64,000 bases of DNA from Lactococcus garvieae subsp. garvieae. Lineage in GTDB: Bacteria > Bacillota > Bacilli > Lactobacillales > Streptococcaceae. The number at the start of each line of letters is the position of its first letter. The first letter of the stretch is position 1. The stretch covers positions 620,001 through 684,000 of the forward strand of contig NZ_CP118950.1 of NCBI RefSeq assembly GCF_029024465.1, read 5' to 3'. The translations under genes and the position numbers were made by a program. Below are positions 10,567 through 19,201 of this stretch, piece after piece. The notes below the pieces were generated by a model. That model saw only the letters and a list, made by a program, of their open reading frames with translations. It ran no database searches and was not told where the DNA came from.

Positions 10567-11616
10567 ATGAAAGTTGTAGTAGCGATAGATTCTTTTAAGG
10601 GATCAGCCACGAGTGCGGAGCTGAACCAAGCAGTAAAAACTGCAGTTTTATCTGTATTTCCCAAATTTAATGTTGAAACTTTTGAAATTGCTGATGGGGG
10701 GGAGGGCAGTGTTTCTGCCTTGCACTCTGGTTTAGGTGGAAATTTTATTGAAGTTGAAACGGTGGACCTAATGAAACGTCCGATGCAAGCCTCTTATTTA
10801 TTTCTTGATCATCGTCTAGCTGTTATTGAGGCAGCTGAGGTGGTCGGTATTGATAAGATTAAACCAGACGAAAAAACAATCCAAGAAGCAACGACTTTTG
10901 GACTCGGTGCCCTGTTTTTAGATGCTAAAAAAAGAGGGGCCACTGAGATTGTTTTAAGTCTTGGAGGAAGCGGTACCTCTGATGGAGGGCTTGGGCTTCT
11001 GGAAGCTTTAGAAGGTCAAGATTTTTCGACCATAAAAATCACAGGATTAGCAGATGTTACCAACGTTTATGCTGGCGCCGAGGGATATGCCAAAGTTTTT
11101 GGGAAGCAAAAAGGAGGGACAGCAGAAATTCTGGAACGCCAAGATAGAGCTGCACAAGCATTTGTCCAAAAAATAAAAAAAGAGCGAAAGATTGATTTAC
11201 AAGAGATACCTGGGACAGGAGCAGCTGGTGGCTTAGGTGGCGCCCTTGTTTTGTTGGGAGGGACGCTGGAGCCAGGATTTGGTAAAATAGCAGAGCTTTT
11301 AAAAATTGAGGAAGCAATTAAAACTGCTGATTTAATTATCACAGGCGAAGGGCAGATGGATTTTCAAACAGCTAAGGGTAAAGTGCCGTTTGGAATGGCA
11401 AAGCTGGGAGCAAAATATAATGTCCCTACAATCGCTTTCTGTGGCAGCTTGTCGGAGGATTTAGGAGAGATGAGTAAAATCTTGTTGGCAAGTTATAGCA
11501 TTCAGAGAACATTGCTTCCTTTAGAGAAAGCAATGTGCAAAGAAGTGACCCTAAAAAATATTCAGTTTTTAACAGAAAATGTTCTCAAAACATGGTGTCA
11601 TGGGCATAGAAGTTGA
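10567..11616 (+). CDS. Glycerate kinase (GlxK/GarK family)
   Basis: Cytosolic kinase that phosphorylates glycerate with ATP to 2- or 3-phosphoglycerate for entry into glycolysis. Its 349 residues begin with the family's VVVAIDSFKGSATS and contain IADGGEGS, LSLGGSGTSDGGLGLL and PGTGAAGGLGGAL, ending with ITGEGQMDFQTAKGKVP. It lies 15 bases after the GH13 gene with a GAGGA ribosome binding site. The enzyme closes the pathway: both the mannosidase and the phosphorylase would release glycerate. It is intact and slightly shorter than the roughly 380 residues of many homologues. Confidence 0.93.
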   Translation: MKVVVAIDSFKGSATSAELNQAVKTAVLSVFPKFNVETFEIADGGEGSVSALHSGLGGNFIEVETVDLMKRPMQASYLFLDHRLAVIEAAEVVGIDKIKPDEKTIQEATTFGLGALFLDAKKRGATEIVLSLGGSGTSDGGLGLLEALEGQDFSTIKITGLADVTNVYAGAEGYAKVFGKQKGGTAEILERQDRAAQAFVQKIKKERKIDLQEIPGTGAAGGLGGALVLLGGTLEPGFGKIAELLKIEEAIKTADLIITGEGQMDFQTAKGKVPFGMAKLGAKYNVPTIAFCGSLSEDLGEMSKILLASYSIQRTLLPLEKAMCKEVTLKNIQFLTENVLKTWCHGHRS

Positions 11617-11680
11617 AAATAAGACGTGAAGAGCAGTAACTTTGCGATGTTTTCAATAAACCAATAGTCAGTACGAATTA

Positions 11681-11711
11681 CTGACGATCATGTCAGGGGG
11701 TGTGCTATAAT
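11681..11711 (+). promoter_or_regulatory. Extended -10 promoter of the 58-residue protein
   Basis: TGCTATAAT (11703-11711) is an extended -10 box; CTGACG at 11681-11686 is a loose -35 box with a 19-base spacer. A ribosome binding site AAAGGAG follows at 11723-11729. Confidence 0.6.
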
Positions 11712-11734
11712 AAAACCATAAAAAAGGAGAAGTT

Positions 11735-11911
11735 ATGGATTTAAATAACCTTGTGGATAAAGCCAAAGATTTGGCTTCAAACGTGCCAGGAGACATGAAA
11801 CAAAAAGCAGAAGAAGTGATTGACGAGCAGGTAGAGAAGTATGCTCCAGAAAACATGAAAGAACAAGCCCAAGGACTTGTGGATGACTTGAAAGGCAAGC
11901 TTGGTCTATAG
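11735..11911 (+). CDS. Small acidic, helical protein of unknown function (58 aa)
   Basis: Complete small gene with its own promoter, ribosome binding site (AAAGGAG, 5 bases before the ATG) and terminator. The product starts MDLNNLVDKAKDLASNVPG and is rich in Lys, Glu and Asp with amphipathic heptad spacing, without Cys or a membrane segment. It loosely resembles small stress or antitoxin-like helical proteins, but no family is recognised. It is the first gene on the ispA side of the sugar cluster and may mark the edge of that insertion. Confidence 0.75.
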   Translation: MDLNNLVDKAKDLASNVPGDMKQKAEEVIDEQVEKYAPENMKEQAQGLVDDLKGKLGL

Positions 11912-11925
11912 TCTTGAGGCAAACG

Positions 11926-11957
11926 AAAACGTTCCTTATTTTAAAGAACGTTTTTTT
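11926..11957 (+). terminator. Terminator of the 58-residue protein gene
   Basis: AAAACGTTC ... GAACGTTTT with an 11-base loop and a T run. Confidence 0.85.
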
Positions 11958-12000
11958 CGTATTGAGAAATTATTTAAGAGTGAAGGCCTCTATTTTCTAT

Positions 12001-12029
12001 TGGACATTATTTCTGTGAAATGGGATAAT
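12001..12029 (+). promoter_or_regulatory. Promoter of ispA-tlyA-argR-recN, predicted leaderless start
   Basis: TGGACA (12001-12006), 17 bases, then GATAAT (12024-12029) preceded by TGG. The ATG of ispA begins 8 bases after the -10 box and there is no ribosome binding site, so the mRNA should start at or within a base of the ATG. Confidence 0.6.
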
Positions 12030-12036
12030 ATAACTA

Positions 12037-12888
12037 ATGATGACTGATATGAATAGGCTCAACCAAGAGCTGATAAAATTTTATAAAAAAGCTGATATTC
12101 CTCAACATCTTGCGGATGCTGTGACTTACTCACTTGCTGCAGGCGGCAAAAGAATTCGTCCGCTTTTGTTCCTAAAGATGTTAGAATCACTTGGAGTTAC
12201 ACTTGAAACGGCGCATTATCAAGTGGCAGCGACTGTTGAGATGATTCATGCGGGCAGCTTGATTCATGATGATTTGCCCGCAATGGATAATGACGACTAT
12301 CGCCGAGGCCAGCTCACCAACCATAAAAAGTTTGATGAAGCAACAGCGATATTGGCTGGAGATGCTCTCTTTTTAGACCCCTACTATCTTTTAGCTACCC
12401 TTTCTTTACCCGCTGCAACAGTTGTTTCCTTAGTAAAAGAACTTTCTTTTGCAAGTGGTTCTTTGGGTATGGTTGCTGGACAGATTTTAGATATGGAGGG
12501 AGAAGGTAAAAACTTATCTTTAGAGCAGGTAAAGGAAATCCATCATTTAAAAACGGGGAGAATGTTAACCTTTCCTTTTGTGGCTGCTGGAATTATCGCT
12601 GAACAGTCCGAAGAGGTAATCGCAAAGCTAAGAGAAATAGGTCAAAACTTAGGCTTAGCTTTCCAAATACGTGACGACATTATTGATGTCACCGGGACAT
12701 TTGAAGAAATAGGAAAAACGCCTGGAAAAGACCAAGCGGAAGAAAAGTCGACTTATGTGGCCTTGCTCGGATTAAAAGGAGCCCAAGAAGCCTTAGAAGA
12801 ATTATTAACGGCTGTGAAAAGTGATTTGGCACAAATAACTTCAAGTGCTGAAATTGTCGAAATTATAGAAAGTTTAGAAATAAAATGA
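12037..12888 (+). CDS. ispA: Farnesyl/geranyl diphosphate synthase
   Basis: Polyprenyl synthase of 283 residues that condenses isopentenyl diphosphate with allylic diphosphates and feeds undecaprenyl phosphate and quinone synthesis. The first aspartate-rich motif is HDDLPAMDND near residue 85, the second RDDIIDVTG near residue 215. GGKRIRPLL and KTG complete the family pattern. ATG ATG occurs at the start; the first is taken. There is no Shine-Dalgarno, and the promoter lies immediately upstream. The stop overlaps tlyA by four bases, so the two are translationally coupled. Confidence 0.95.
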   Translation: MMTDMNRLNQELIKFYKKADIPQHLADAVTYSLAAGGKRIRPLLFLKMLESLGVTLETAHYQVAATVEMIHAGSLIHDDLPAMDNDDYRRGQLTNHKKFDEATAILAGDALFLDPYYLLATLSLPAATVVSLVKELSFASGSLGMVAGQILDMEGEGKNLSLEQVKEIHHLKTGRMLTFPFVAAGIIAEQSEEVIAKLREIGQNLGLAFQIRDDIIDVTGTFEEIGKTPGKDQAEEKSTYVALLGLKGAQEALEELLTAVKSDLAQITSSAEIVEIIESLEIK

Positions 12889-13694
12889 AAGAAAGAGTAG
12901 ATGTTTTAGCAGCAAATCAAGGATTATTTGAAACGCGAGAACAGGCAAAACGTGGAGTTATGGCTGGTTTAGTAGTGGATGCCAAGTCAGGAGAGCGTTT
13001 TGACAAACCTGGACAAAAGATAGAAGAAGCCACAGAACTGCGTCTCAAAGGGGAAAAACTGAAATATGTGAGTCGTGGAGGCCTTAAGTTAGAAAAAGCG
13101 CTTTTAGAGTTTGGTCTTTCTGTTGAAAATAAAACGTGTTTGGATATTGGAGCTTCAACAGGTGGATTTACAGATGTCATGCTACAAAATGGCGCCAAAC
13201 GTGTCTATGCTCTCGACGTGGGCACCAATCAATTGGCATGGAAACTTCGTAAAGACGAGCGTGTGGTAGTGATGGAACAGTTTAACTTCCGCAAGGCTGT
13301 CCTAGATGATTTTACGCAAGGTCAACCTGAGTTTACGTCCATTGATGTGAGTTTTATCTCACTTGACTTGATTTTACCGCCTTTGTTTGATATTTTAGCT
13401 AAAGATGGCGATGTGGCTGCCTTGATCAAGCCTCAGTTTGAAGCCGGTCGTGAACAAGTGGGGAAAAATGGCATCATTAAAGATCCGAAGATCCACAAGC
13501 AAACGATTGATAAAGTGATTCAAAAAGCCTTGAGTACTGGATTCTCAGTCAAAAATCTAACCTTCTCACCCATTAAAGGTGGTGCAGGTAATGTTGAATT
13601 TCTAGTGCACTTAAAAAAAGAAGAGACTGCGACAGTAGCACCTCTTGTTAATATTGAAGCTGTACTCCAAACAGAAAAGGAAACGTTAGTATGA
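12885..13694 (+). CDS. tlyA: TlyA-family rRNA 2'-O-methyltransferase (hemolysin A-like)
   Basis: A 269-residue protein with an N-terminal S4 RNA-binding domain (about 1-65, RVDVLAANQGLFETREQAKR) and an FtsJ-type methyltransferase domain with the SAM-binding motif CLDIGASTGGFTDVML near residue 85. Characterised homologues methylate ribosomal RNA; the hemolysin name is historical. It overlaps ispA upstream and argR downstream by four bases each, so the cluster is a tight operon. Confidence 0.93.
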   Translation: MKERVDVLAANQGLFETREQAKRGVMAGLVVDAKSGERFDKPGQKIEEATELRLKGEKLKYVSRGGLKLEKALLEFGLSVENKTCLDIGASTGGFTDVMLQNGAKRVYALDVGTNQLAWKLRKDERVVVMEQFNFRKAVLDDFTQGQPEFTSIDVSFISLDLILPPLFDILAKDGDVAALIKPQFEAGREQVGKNGIIKDPKIHKQTIDKVIQKALSTGFSVKNLTFSPIKGGAGNVEFLVHLKKEETATVAPLVNIEAVLQTEKETLV

Positions 13695-14137
13695 GAAGAG
13701 AAGAACGCCTTGATTTTATTTCAAGACTCATCACAACTAAAGAAGTACAAACACAGGATGAACTTGTACAAGAGCTTTTGGCTAACGATATTGATGTGAC
13801 ACAAGCCACAGTTTCCCGTGATATTAAGTCACTCGCACTGATTAAAATCCCTGGAAGTCGTGGAGGTTATCGTTACGCCTTACCACAACAGCATGATGAA
13901 GAACAAAAGGATCTGCTGCATAATGAGTTAGCCAATGAGGCTATCTTAGAATTGAAAATGCACGATAATATGATTTCAATCATCGCTAAACCAGGGACGA
14001 CCAGTGTGATTAAAAAAAGCCTCATCAATCGTTACAATAAGAAGATTTTTTCTATTATGACGGACGATGACAGTATTTTGATTATTTGTGAAACAAGACG
14101 GCAAGCAAATACCGTTTATGACGAATTAAGTTTATAA
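13691..14137 (+). CDS. argR: Arginine repressor ArgR/AhrC
   Basis: A 148-residue hexameric regulator of arginine metabolism. N-terminal winged helix (TQDELVQELLANDIDVTQATVSRDIK) recognises ARG boxes; the C-terminal domain binds arginine and oligomerises. The usual GDDT ligand motif reads TDDDS here, so the paired aspartates are kept but the flanks are altered, which matters because lactococci carry two paralogues with different arginine responses. The position before recN is that of the AhrC-type paralogue. It overlaps tlyA by four bases. Confidence 0.92.
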   Translation: MRREERLDFISRLITTKEVQTQDELVQELLANDIDVTQATVSRDIKSLALIKIPGSRGGYRYALPQQHDEEQKDLLHNELANEAILELKMHDNMISIIAKPGTTSVIKKSLINRYNKKIFSIMTDDDSILIICETRRQANTVYDELSL

Positions 14138-14148
14138 AAGGAAAAAGT

Positions 14149-15813
14149 ATGCTACAAGAAATTTCTATCAAGAACTTTGCGATTATCGAAGAGATTCATC
14201 TTTCTTTTGAAAGTGGGATGACCATTTTGACTGGGGAGACAGGAGCTGGTAAGTCGATTATTATTGATGCAATGGGGCTTTTGCTCGGAGGGCGGAGTTC
14301 CAGTGATTTTGTCCGGACAGGTAAAGATAAGGCCGAAATTGAAGGTCTATTTTTTGCAGGGAAAAATGCAGAGTTGGATCAAAAGTTAGAAAACTTGGGC
14401 CTTGAGAGAAGTACTGAGCTCATTTTACGCCGTGATATTTTTGCTAATGGGCGCTCTGTTTGTCGGGTGAATGGGCAAATGGTAAATCTGACTACCTTAC
14501 GTGAAATCGGAGAGCTTTTGGTTGATATTCACGGGCAGCATGACAATCAAGAATTGATGAATGCTAAACATCACCTTCGGCTTCTTGACGAGTTTGGTGA
14601 TGAAAATTTTGAACAAATTAAGGCAGAATACCAAATTAAGTTTGAGCATTATAAAAAAATTCGTCAAGCACTTGAAACACGTCAAAAGAACGAACAAGAA
14701 TTTGCCCAACGTATCGAAATTTTACAGTTTCAAGTTGAAGAAATTGAAGCAGCTGAGATTGATTTAAAAGAAGATGAGCAATTGCAGATGCGCCGTGATA
14801 AGCTTAATAACGCTAAAAATATAGCAGATGCTTTAAATACAGCCTATTTGGCTTTAGATGATGAAGAAGGTGATTTTTCAAGTCTGAGCGGGATACGGAC
14901 AGCCATGGCAGAACTCGAAAATGTTGCAGAGTTTGACCAAGATTACCAAGATTTGTCTGATAAAACGATGGATGCTTACTACTTGCTTGAGGAAGTTTCA
15001 ACCAAGTTATCCACAGCAATTGAAGGCATAGAGTTTAATCCAACAGAGCTTTTGCAAATCGAAGAGAGAATCCTCACCTTGAATACCTTGCGAAAAAAAT
15101 ACGGTCCAGAACTCTCGGATGTATTGAAAACCTTGGACAAAATTCAGCTTGAGCTCTCAGATTTGATGGGGGGAACGGAAAATAGTGAGCGTCTTGAAGA
15201 AGCACTGAAAGAAGCACAAGCAGAATTACTCATTGCAAGTGATCATCTTAACACCGCACGTCATGCAATAGCAAAAGAATTAGAAACCGATATTAAAAAG
15301 GAACTTGCTGATCTGTATATGGAAAAAGCCGATTTTTCTGTACAGTTTGAAAGTGGGAAATTCTCCAGCAAAGGGAATGAGCAAGTGGAATTTTATATTC
15401 AAACTAATCCAGGAGAGGGGTTCAAACCCTTGGCCAAAACGGCTTCGGGAGGAGAACTTTCACGCTTGATGCTTGCGATTAAATCAAGTTTCTCAAGACG
15501 TGAAAATAAAACATCGATTGTGTTCGATGAAGTGGATACAGGTGTATCTGGACGTGTAGCGCAAGCTATTGCTCAAAAAATTTATAAAATCGCCCAAGCA
15601 GGGCAAGTCTTAGCTATTTCACATTTACCACAGGTTGTGGCCATTGCTGATACACAATTTTATATTGAAAAAGCGTCCACAGATGATGTCACTACTTCAA
15701 CCGTAAGAAAATTGAAACTGGAAGAGCGGGTCGAAGAAGTGGCCAAAATGTTAGCGGGAGATGACATAACGGTAGAAGCGCTCGCGCAAGCAAAACGATT
15801 ATTAATGAAATGA
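14149..15813 (+). CDS. recN: DNA repair protein RecN
   Basis: SMC-like ATPase of 554 residues for double-strand break repair. Walker A GETGAGKS near residue 30, coiled-coil arms through the middle third, signature ASGGELSRLMLAIK near residue 430 and Walker B IVFDEVDTGVSG near residue 460. A good AAAGGA site precedes the ATG. It is the last gene of the classical ispA-tlyA-argR-recN set, and a DUF805 gene follows 8 bases later. Confidence 0.96.
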   Translation: MLQEISIKNFAIIEEIHLSFESGMTILTGETGAGKSIIIDAMGLLLGGRSSSDFVRTGKDKAEIEGLFFAGKNAELDQKLENLGLERSTELILRRDIFANGRSVCRVNGQMVNLTTLREIGELLVDIHGQHDNQELMNAKHHLRLLDEFGDENFEQIKAEYQIKFEHYKKIRQALETRQKNEQEFAQRIEILQFQVEEIEAAEIDLKEDEQLQMRRDKLNNAKNIADALNTAYLALDDEEGDFSSLSGIRTAMAELENVAEFDQDYQDLSDKTMDAYYLLEEVSTKLSTAIEGIEFNPTELLQIEERILTLNTLRKKYGPELSDVLKTLDKIQLELSDLMGGTENSERLEEALKEAQAELLIASDHLNTARHAIAKELETDIKKELADLYMEKADFSVQFESGKFSSKGNEQVEFYIQTNPGEGFKPLAKTASGGELSRLMLAIKSSFSRRENKTSIVFDEVDTGVSGRVAQAIAQKIYKIAQAGQVLAISHLPQVVAIADTQFYIEKASTDDVTTSTVRKLKLEERVEEVAKMLAGDDITVEALAQAKRLLMK

Positions 15814-15820
15814 GGAGATT

Positions 15821-16780
15821 ATGTTTAATTTGAAAGAGTTCAAACAATCCTATCAAAAATTTTGGTTAGGTTATATTTCTTTTAGAGAAAGAACCAGTCG
15901 AAAAGACTATTGGCTCGCAATGTTAGGGCACCTTTTAGTGACCGTTATTCTACTTGCTTTTGCCACTTTGTTTCATCTTTTATCAAGTGATGTTTTACCA
16001 GATTTGTGGTCTGTATTTTCATATTTTTTCATTGCTTTATGGGTATGTTATGGTCTAGTGGCCTTCTGTCCTTTCTTGGCTATAGCCGTACGTCGCTTAC
16101 GAGATGCTAGTCTCCCTTGGGAATTGATTTTTGTACTTCTAGCTCCTTTTGGTGGTTTCTTCGGTATTCTTATTTTGAATGCTCTGCCTGCAGCTCAAGC
16201 CGCAGCGGACTTACCAGAATTTTCAGAACCGACTTATGGGCAAGCACGGATAGAAGAAAAGGGTCAAGAGAACTTTTTGCAAGCTATAAAAAACTATTTT
16301 CTAGGTTATGTCTCCTTCAGAGGAAGAACAAGTCGCCTCAGTTTTTGGTTTGTGCAACTTATATTTGCTCTGGTATTTGCAGTTTTGGGCGTGGTGTTTG
16401 TCGGGGTTCATTTCTTTGAAAATATCCTCTTCGGAGGCGCATTTATTGCGACCTGGATGATGCTGGCCTTTCTCTTTCTTATCGGCGCTTGCTTATTGTT
16501 ACCCACACTTGCATTATTCACCCGTCGCTTACGCGATGCTGGCTTATCCAATTATGGGATTGGATTAATCTTTTTTGTAGCTTTGTCCTTGTTCTTATTG
16601 AGCAATATCAGCCATGCTGTAGATGCTTCCAGCTTTGGAATTCGTGATTTTTCATTGTTCAACTATCTTCTCTTCCTTGCTGACTTTGTCTTCCTTATTA
16701 CTCTTATCTTTGTTTTGCTTCAAGACAAAGATCAGCTTTTACAAAAGGAAAAAACACTTCTATTTAGAAGGAAAGGCTGA
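15821..16780 (+). CDS. Membrane protein with two tandem DUF805 domains
   Basis: A 319-residue multi-pass membrane protein of unknown function. The DUF805 unit is present twice: residues about 12-130 (LGYISFRERTSRKDYW ... AVRRLRDASLPW) and about 155-300 (LGYVSFRGRTSRLSFW ... FTRRLRDAGLSNY), each with about four membrane segments. Most family members have a single unit, so this is an internal duplication or fusion. RBS GAGGAG is close to the ATG. It is probably co-transcribed with recN, and its stop lies inside the terminator stem. Confidence 0.9.
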   Translation: MFNLKEFKQSYQKFWLGYISFRERTSRKDYWLAMLGHLLVTVILLAFATLFHLLSSDVLPDLWSVFSYFFIALWVCYGLVAFCPFLAIAVRRLRDASLPWELIFVLLAPFGGFFGILILNALPAAQAAADLPEFSEPTYGQARIEEKGQENFLQAIKNYFLGYVSFRGRTSRLSFWFVQLIFALVFAVLGVVFVGVHFFENILFGGAFIATWMMLAFLFLIGACLLLPTLALFTRRLRDAGLSNYGIGLIFFVALSLFLLSNISHAVDASSFGIRDFSLFNYLLFLADFVFLITLIFVLLQDKDQLLQKEKTLLFRRKG

Positions 16781-16797
16781 AATATTCAGTCTTTTTT
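16772..16797 (+). terminator. Terminator of the recN operon
   Basis: GGCTGAA, short loop, TTCAGTC and a run of T. The stem overlaps the stop codon of the DUF805 gene. Confidence 0.8.
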
Positions 16798-16837
16798 GCT
16801 ATAATAAATAAAATCACTAAAGAAATAAGGATATGTT

Positions 16838-18055
16838 TTGAATTATAAATTAAGAGAAATTTCAGCTGAAGAATTCGCTCAATTCAATGAAAATGTAAGC
16901 CAAGGAAGTTTTTTACAGACGCCTGAAATGGCAGAGCTGATGATGGCAAATGGCTGGGAAGTAACTTTATTGGCTGTCCAATCAGATAAAATCGAAATGG
17001 CTGCTCTTTTGGGTGCAAAAAATATGACTGGAGGAAAGCACTACGAAATCCAGTATGGTCCAATTTATCAAGAGTACCAAGAAGATGTAGAAAAATTTTT
17101 CTACAAAGAATTACGTCAGTTTGTTAAGGATCATGATGGTATGGAACTTCTAGTTATCCCAAATACAAACTACCAAAAGTTTGACAGTACAGGTAATGCC
17201 TTGACTGACGAAAACAAGCAGTTTATTCAATCCATGCAGGAGTTGAACTACGAACATACAGGCTTAGAAGTTGGTTACAACAAACGTGGTGAGTCTACAT
17301 GGCATTATGTGAAGGATCTTTCTGATATTGCAGATGATAAAAAACTTTTAAAATCCTATACGAAAGATGGGCAATATTCTGTCAAGAAAACACAGCAGTT
17401 TGGGATTCGAGTACGTCCTTTAGCTTATGAGGAACTAGATAAGTTCAAAAAGATTACTTCGGAAACGTCGGAGCGACGTGGTTATGATGACCATGATCTG
17501 CCTTACTACCAAAGTCTTTATAAAACGTTTGGTGATAAAGCAGAGTTTTTGGTGGCTGAGATTAATTTCGCAGACTATGAAGCCGCAATTTTAGCTCAAA
17601 TGGATAAACTTACTGGACAGATTGAAAAAACGAAAAAAGAAGGTAAACGCAAAGAGTTAGAAAGCCAGCTTGAAACACAAAAAGTACGTTTAGCAGAAGC
17701 GCGTGAATTTATTACTCAACATGGGCGAGAAGATATTATCTTAGCCGGCTCACTCTTTATCTATGGCGCAAGTGAAACCATCTATCTGTTTAGTGGATCC
17801 TACGAAGCCTTTAAGAAATTATATGCGCCGTTTGCTATTCAGCATTATGTAATGAAGAAAACCCTTGATAAAGGCGTGAAAAGCTATAATTTCTTTGGAG
17901 TAGCTGGAACTTTTGACGGTACAGATGGTGTGCTTCACTTCAAACAGAACTTTGCAGGTTATGTTGTACGTAAAGTTGGCTATTTCAATTATTATCCAAA
18001 ACCACTTAAACACAAAGTTTTAAGCATGGTTAAGACACTTTTAGGTAGAAAATAA
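16838..18055 (+). CDS. FemABX-family peptidoglycan bridge aminoacyltransferase, coiled-coil type
   Basis: Uses aminoacyl-tRNA to add a residue to the lysine side chain of the peptidoglycan precursor. The 405 residues form two GNAT-like halves, with a helical coiled coil at about residues 250-295 (MDKLTGQIEKTKKEGKRKELE) as in staphylococcal FemA/FemB. The start is a TTG with AAGG 7 bases upstream; the nearby ATG is out of frame and hits a stop at once. The stop overlaps the next fem gene. Which amino acid is added cannot be read from the sequence. Confidence 0.9.
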   Translation: MNYKLREISAEEFAQFNENVSQGSFLQTPEMAELMMANGWEVTLLAVQSDKIEMAALLGAKNMTGGKHYEIQYGPIYQEYQEDVEKFFYKELRQFVKDHDGMELLVIPNTNYQKFDSTGNALTDENKQFIQSMQELNYEHTGLEVGYNKRGESTWHYVKDLSDIADDKKLLKSYTKDGQYSVKKTQQFGIRVRPLAYEELDKFKKITSETSERRGYDDHDLPYYQSLYKTFGDKAEFLVAEINFADYEAAILAQMDKLTGQIEKTKKEGKRKELESQLETQKVRLAEAREFITQHGREDIILAGSLFIYGASETIYLFSGSYEAFKKLYAPFAIQHYVMKKTLDKGVKSYNFFGVAGTFDGTDGVLHFKQNFAGYVVRKVGYFNYYPKPLKHKVLSMVKTLLGRK

Positions 18056-19101
18056 TGGAATTCTTAGAAATCTCACAAGAACAATTTACAGCCTTTGCAG
18101 CTGAAAAAACAGAGTCATTTTTACAAACACCACAAATGGCAGAAATGTTGGAAAAACGTGGTTATAAACCGATTTTCCTCGCTGTAAAAGTCAATGACCA
18201 GATTAAAATGGCTGCGCTCATGACTTCTGTTTCTGTTTCAGGCGGCGCAAAGTTGGAAATTAACTTTGGTCCTATTGGTAACTTTGATCAGATGGTTTTT
18301 AACTGCTTTATTCAAGAGTTAAAAAAATATGCGAAAAATCAGCAAGCTCTAGAAGTGAAGATACGCCCAGCTGTTAATTACATGGTTTATGACAGCAAAG
18401 GTCAGGAACTTCAAGAAGCTAATGAAGCGTTCATTTCAGAAATGAAAAAGCTTGGTTTAACTTACAATGGCCGACATGTGGGTTATGAAGAGCAAGATGC
18501 CGTTGCCGAATGGCAATACATCAAAGACCTTTCAGAAATAGACAGTGAAGAAGAACTTCTCAAGAGTTACAACTCTAACGCAAAACGCAATGTCAAAAAA
18601 GCGATAAAAAATGAAGTTACAGTTAAGAGAGCAACTTATGAAGAACTCTTTGAAGTGGAGCGTTTGATTGGTAACACAGGTGAAAAACGTCATTTTGCAA
18701 CCAAAGATTTAGCATATTATCAAGAGCTTTATAAGGCCTTTGGCAATAAAATTGAATTTTTGATCACTTATAAAGATGAGACAGCAATTGCAGCGGGTGT
18801 TTTTATTGAAGTCAACCAAGAATTTCTTTACCTGTATGGAGGCTCTGACGGCGCTTATGGCAAGTTAGGTGGACCTTTCCTTATGCAACATACGGCAATG
18901 CTTCATGCCATTGAGCGTCAGATGAAAACCTATAATTTTTATGGCATCTCAGGAAACTTTGATGGCAGTGATGGCGTTTTGAAATTTAAGCAAAATTTTG
19001 GGGGCTATATCACACAAAAAGTAGGGGAATTCGCCTACTATCCACAACCTGTAAAATATAAACTTATTCAAGGTATGAAAAAAATATTAGGGCGTGTTTA
19101 A
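18055..19101 (+). CDS. FemABX-family transferase without coiled coil (FemX/MurM type)
   Basis: A 348-residue paralogue of the preceding protein that lacks the coiled-coil insertion, the architecture of Weissella FemX, which adds the first bridge residue. Both GNAT halves are present, with the conserved FLQTPQMAEMLEKRGY at the N-terminus, SNAKRNVKKAIK in the middle and FYGISGNFDGSDGVLKFKQN near the C-terminus. Its start overlaps the previous stop by one base, so the pair is co-translated. Confidence 0.9.
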   Translation: MEFLEISQEQFTAFAAEKTESFLQTPQMAEMLEKRGYKPIFLAVKVNDQIKMAALMTSVSVSGGAKLEINFGPIGNFDQMVFNCFIQELKKYAKNQQALEVKIRPAVNYMVYDSKGQELQEANEAFISEMKKLGLTYNGRHVGYEEQDAVAEWQYIKDLSEIDSEEELLKSYNSNAKRNVKKAIKNEVTVKRATYEELFEVERLIGNTGEKRHFATKDLAYYQELYKAFGNKIEFLITYKDETAIAAGVFIEVNQEFLYLYGGSDGAYGKLGGPFLMQHTAMLHAIERQMKTYNFYGISGNFDGSDGVLKFKQNFGGYITQKVGEFAYYPQPVKYKLIQGMKKILGRV

Positions 19102-19110
19102 CTTATAAAG

Positions 19111-19138
19111 CTGACGAAAGAATTTCGTCGGTTTTTTT
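19111..19138 (+). terminator. Terminator of the fem gene pair
   Basis: CTGACGAAA, loop GAA, TTTCGTCGG, then seven T. Confidence 0.9.
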
Positions 19139-19164
19139 GTACTAAAGATATATAGAATTTAAAA

Positions 19165-19195
19165 TGTCAAAAACTTTTGACAAATTTGCTATAAT
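19165..19195 (+). promoter_or_regulatory. Promoter and palindromic operator of the ferredoxin-NADP reductase gene
   Basis: TGTCAAAA-AC-TTTTGACA (19165-19182) is an exact inverted repeat around a 2-base centre and covers the place expected for the -35 box. TATAAT lies at 19190-19195, and the ATG of the gene follows after six bases. This looks like a repressor site on a leaderless promoter. The regulator is unknown. Confidence 0.6.
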
Positions 19196-19201
19196 GAAGG
19201 C

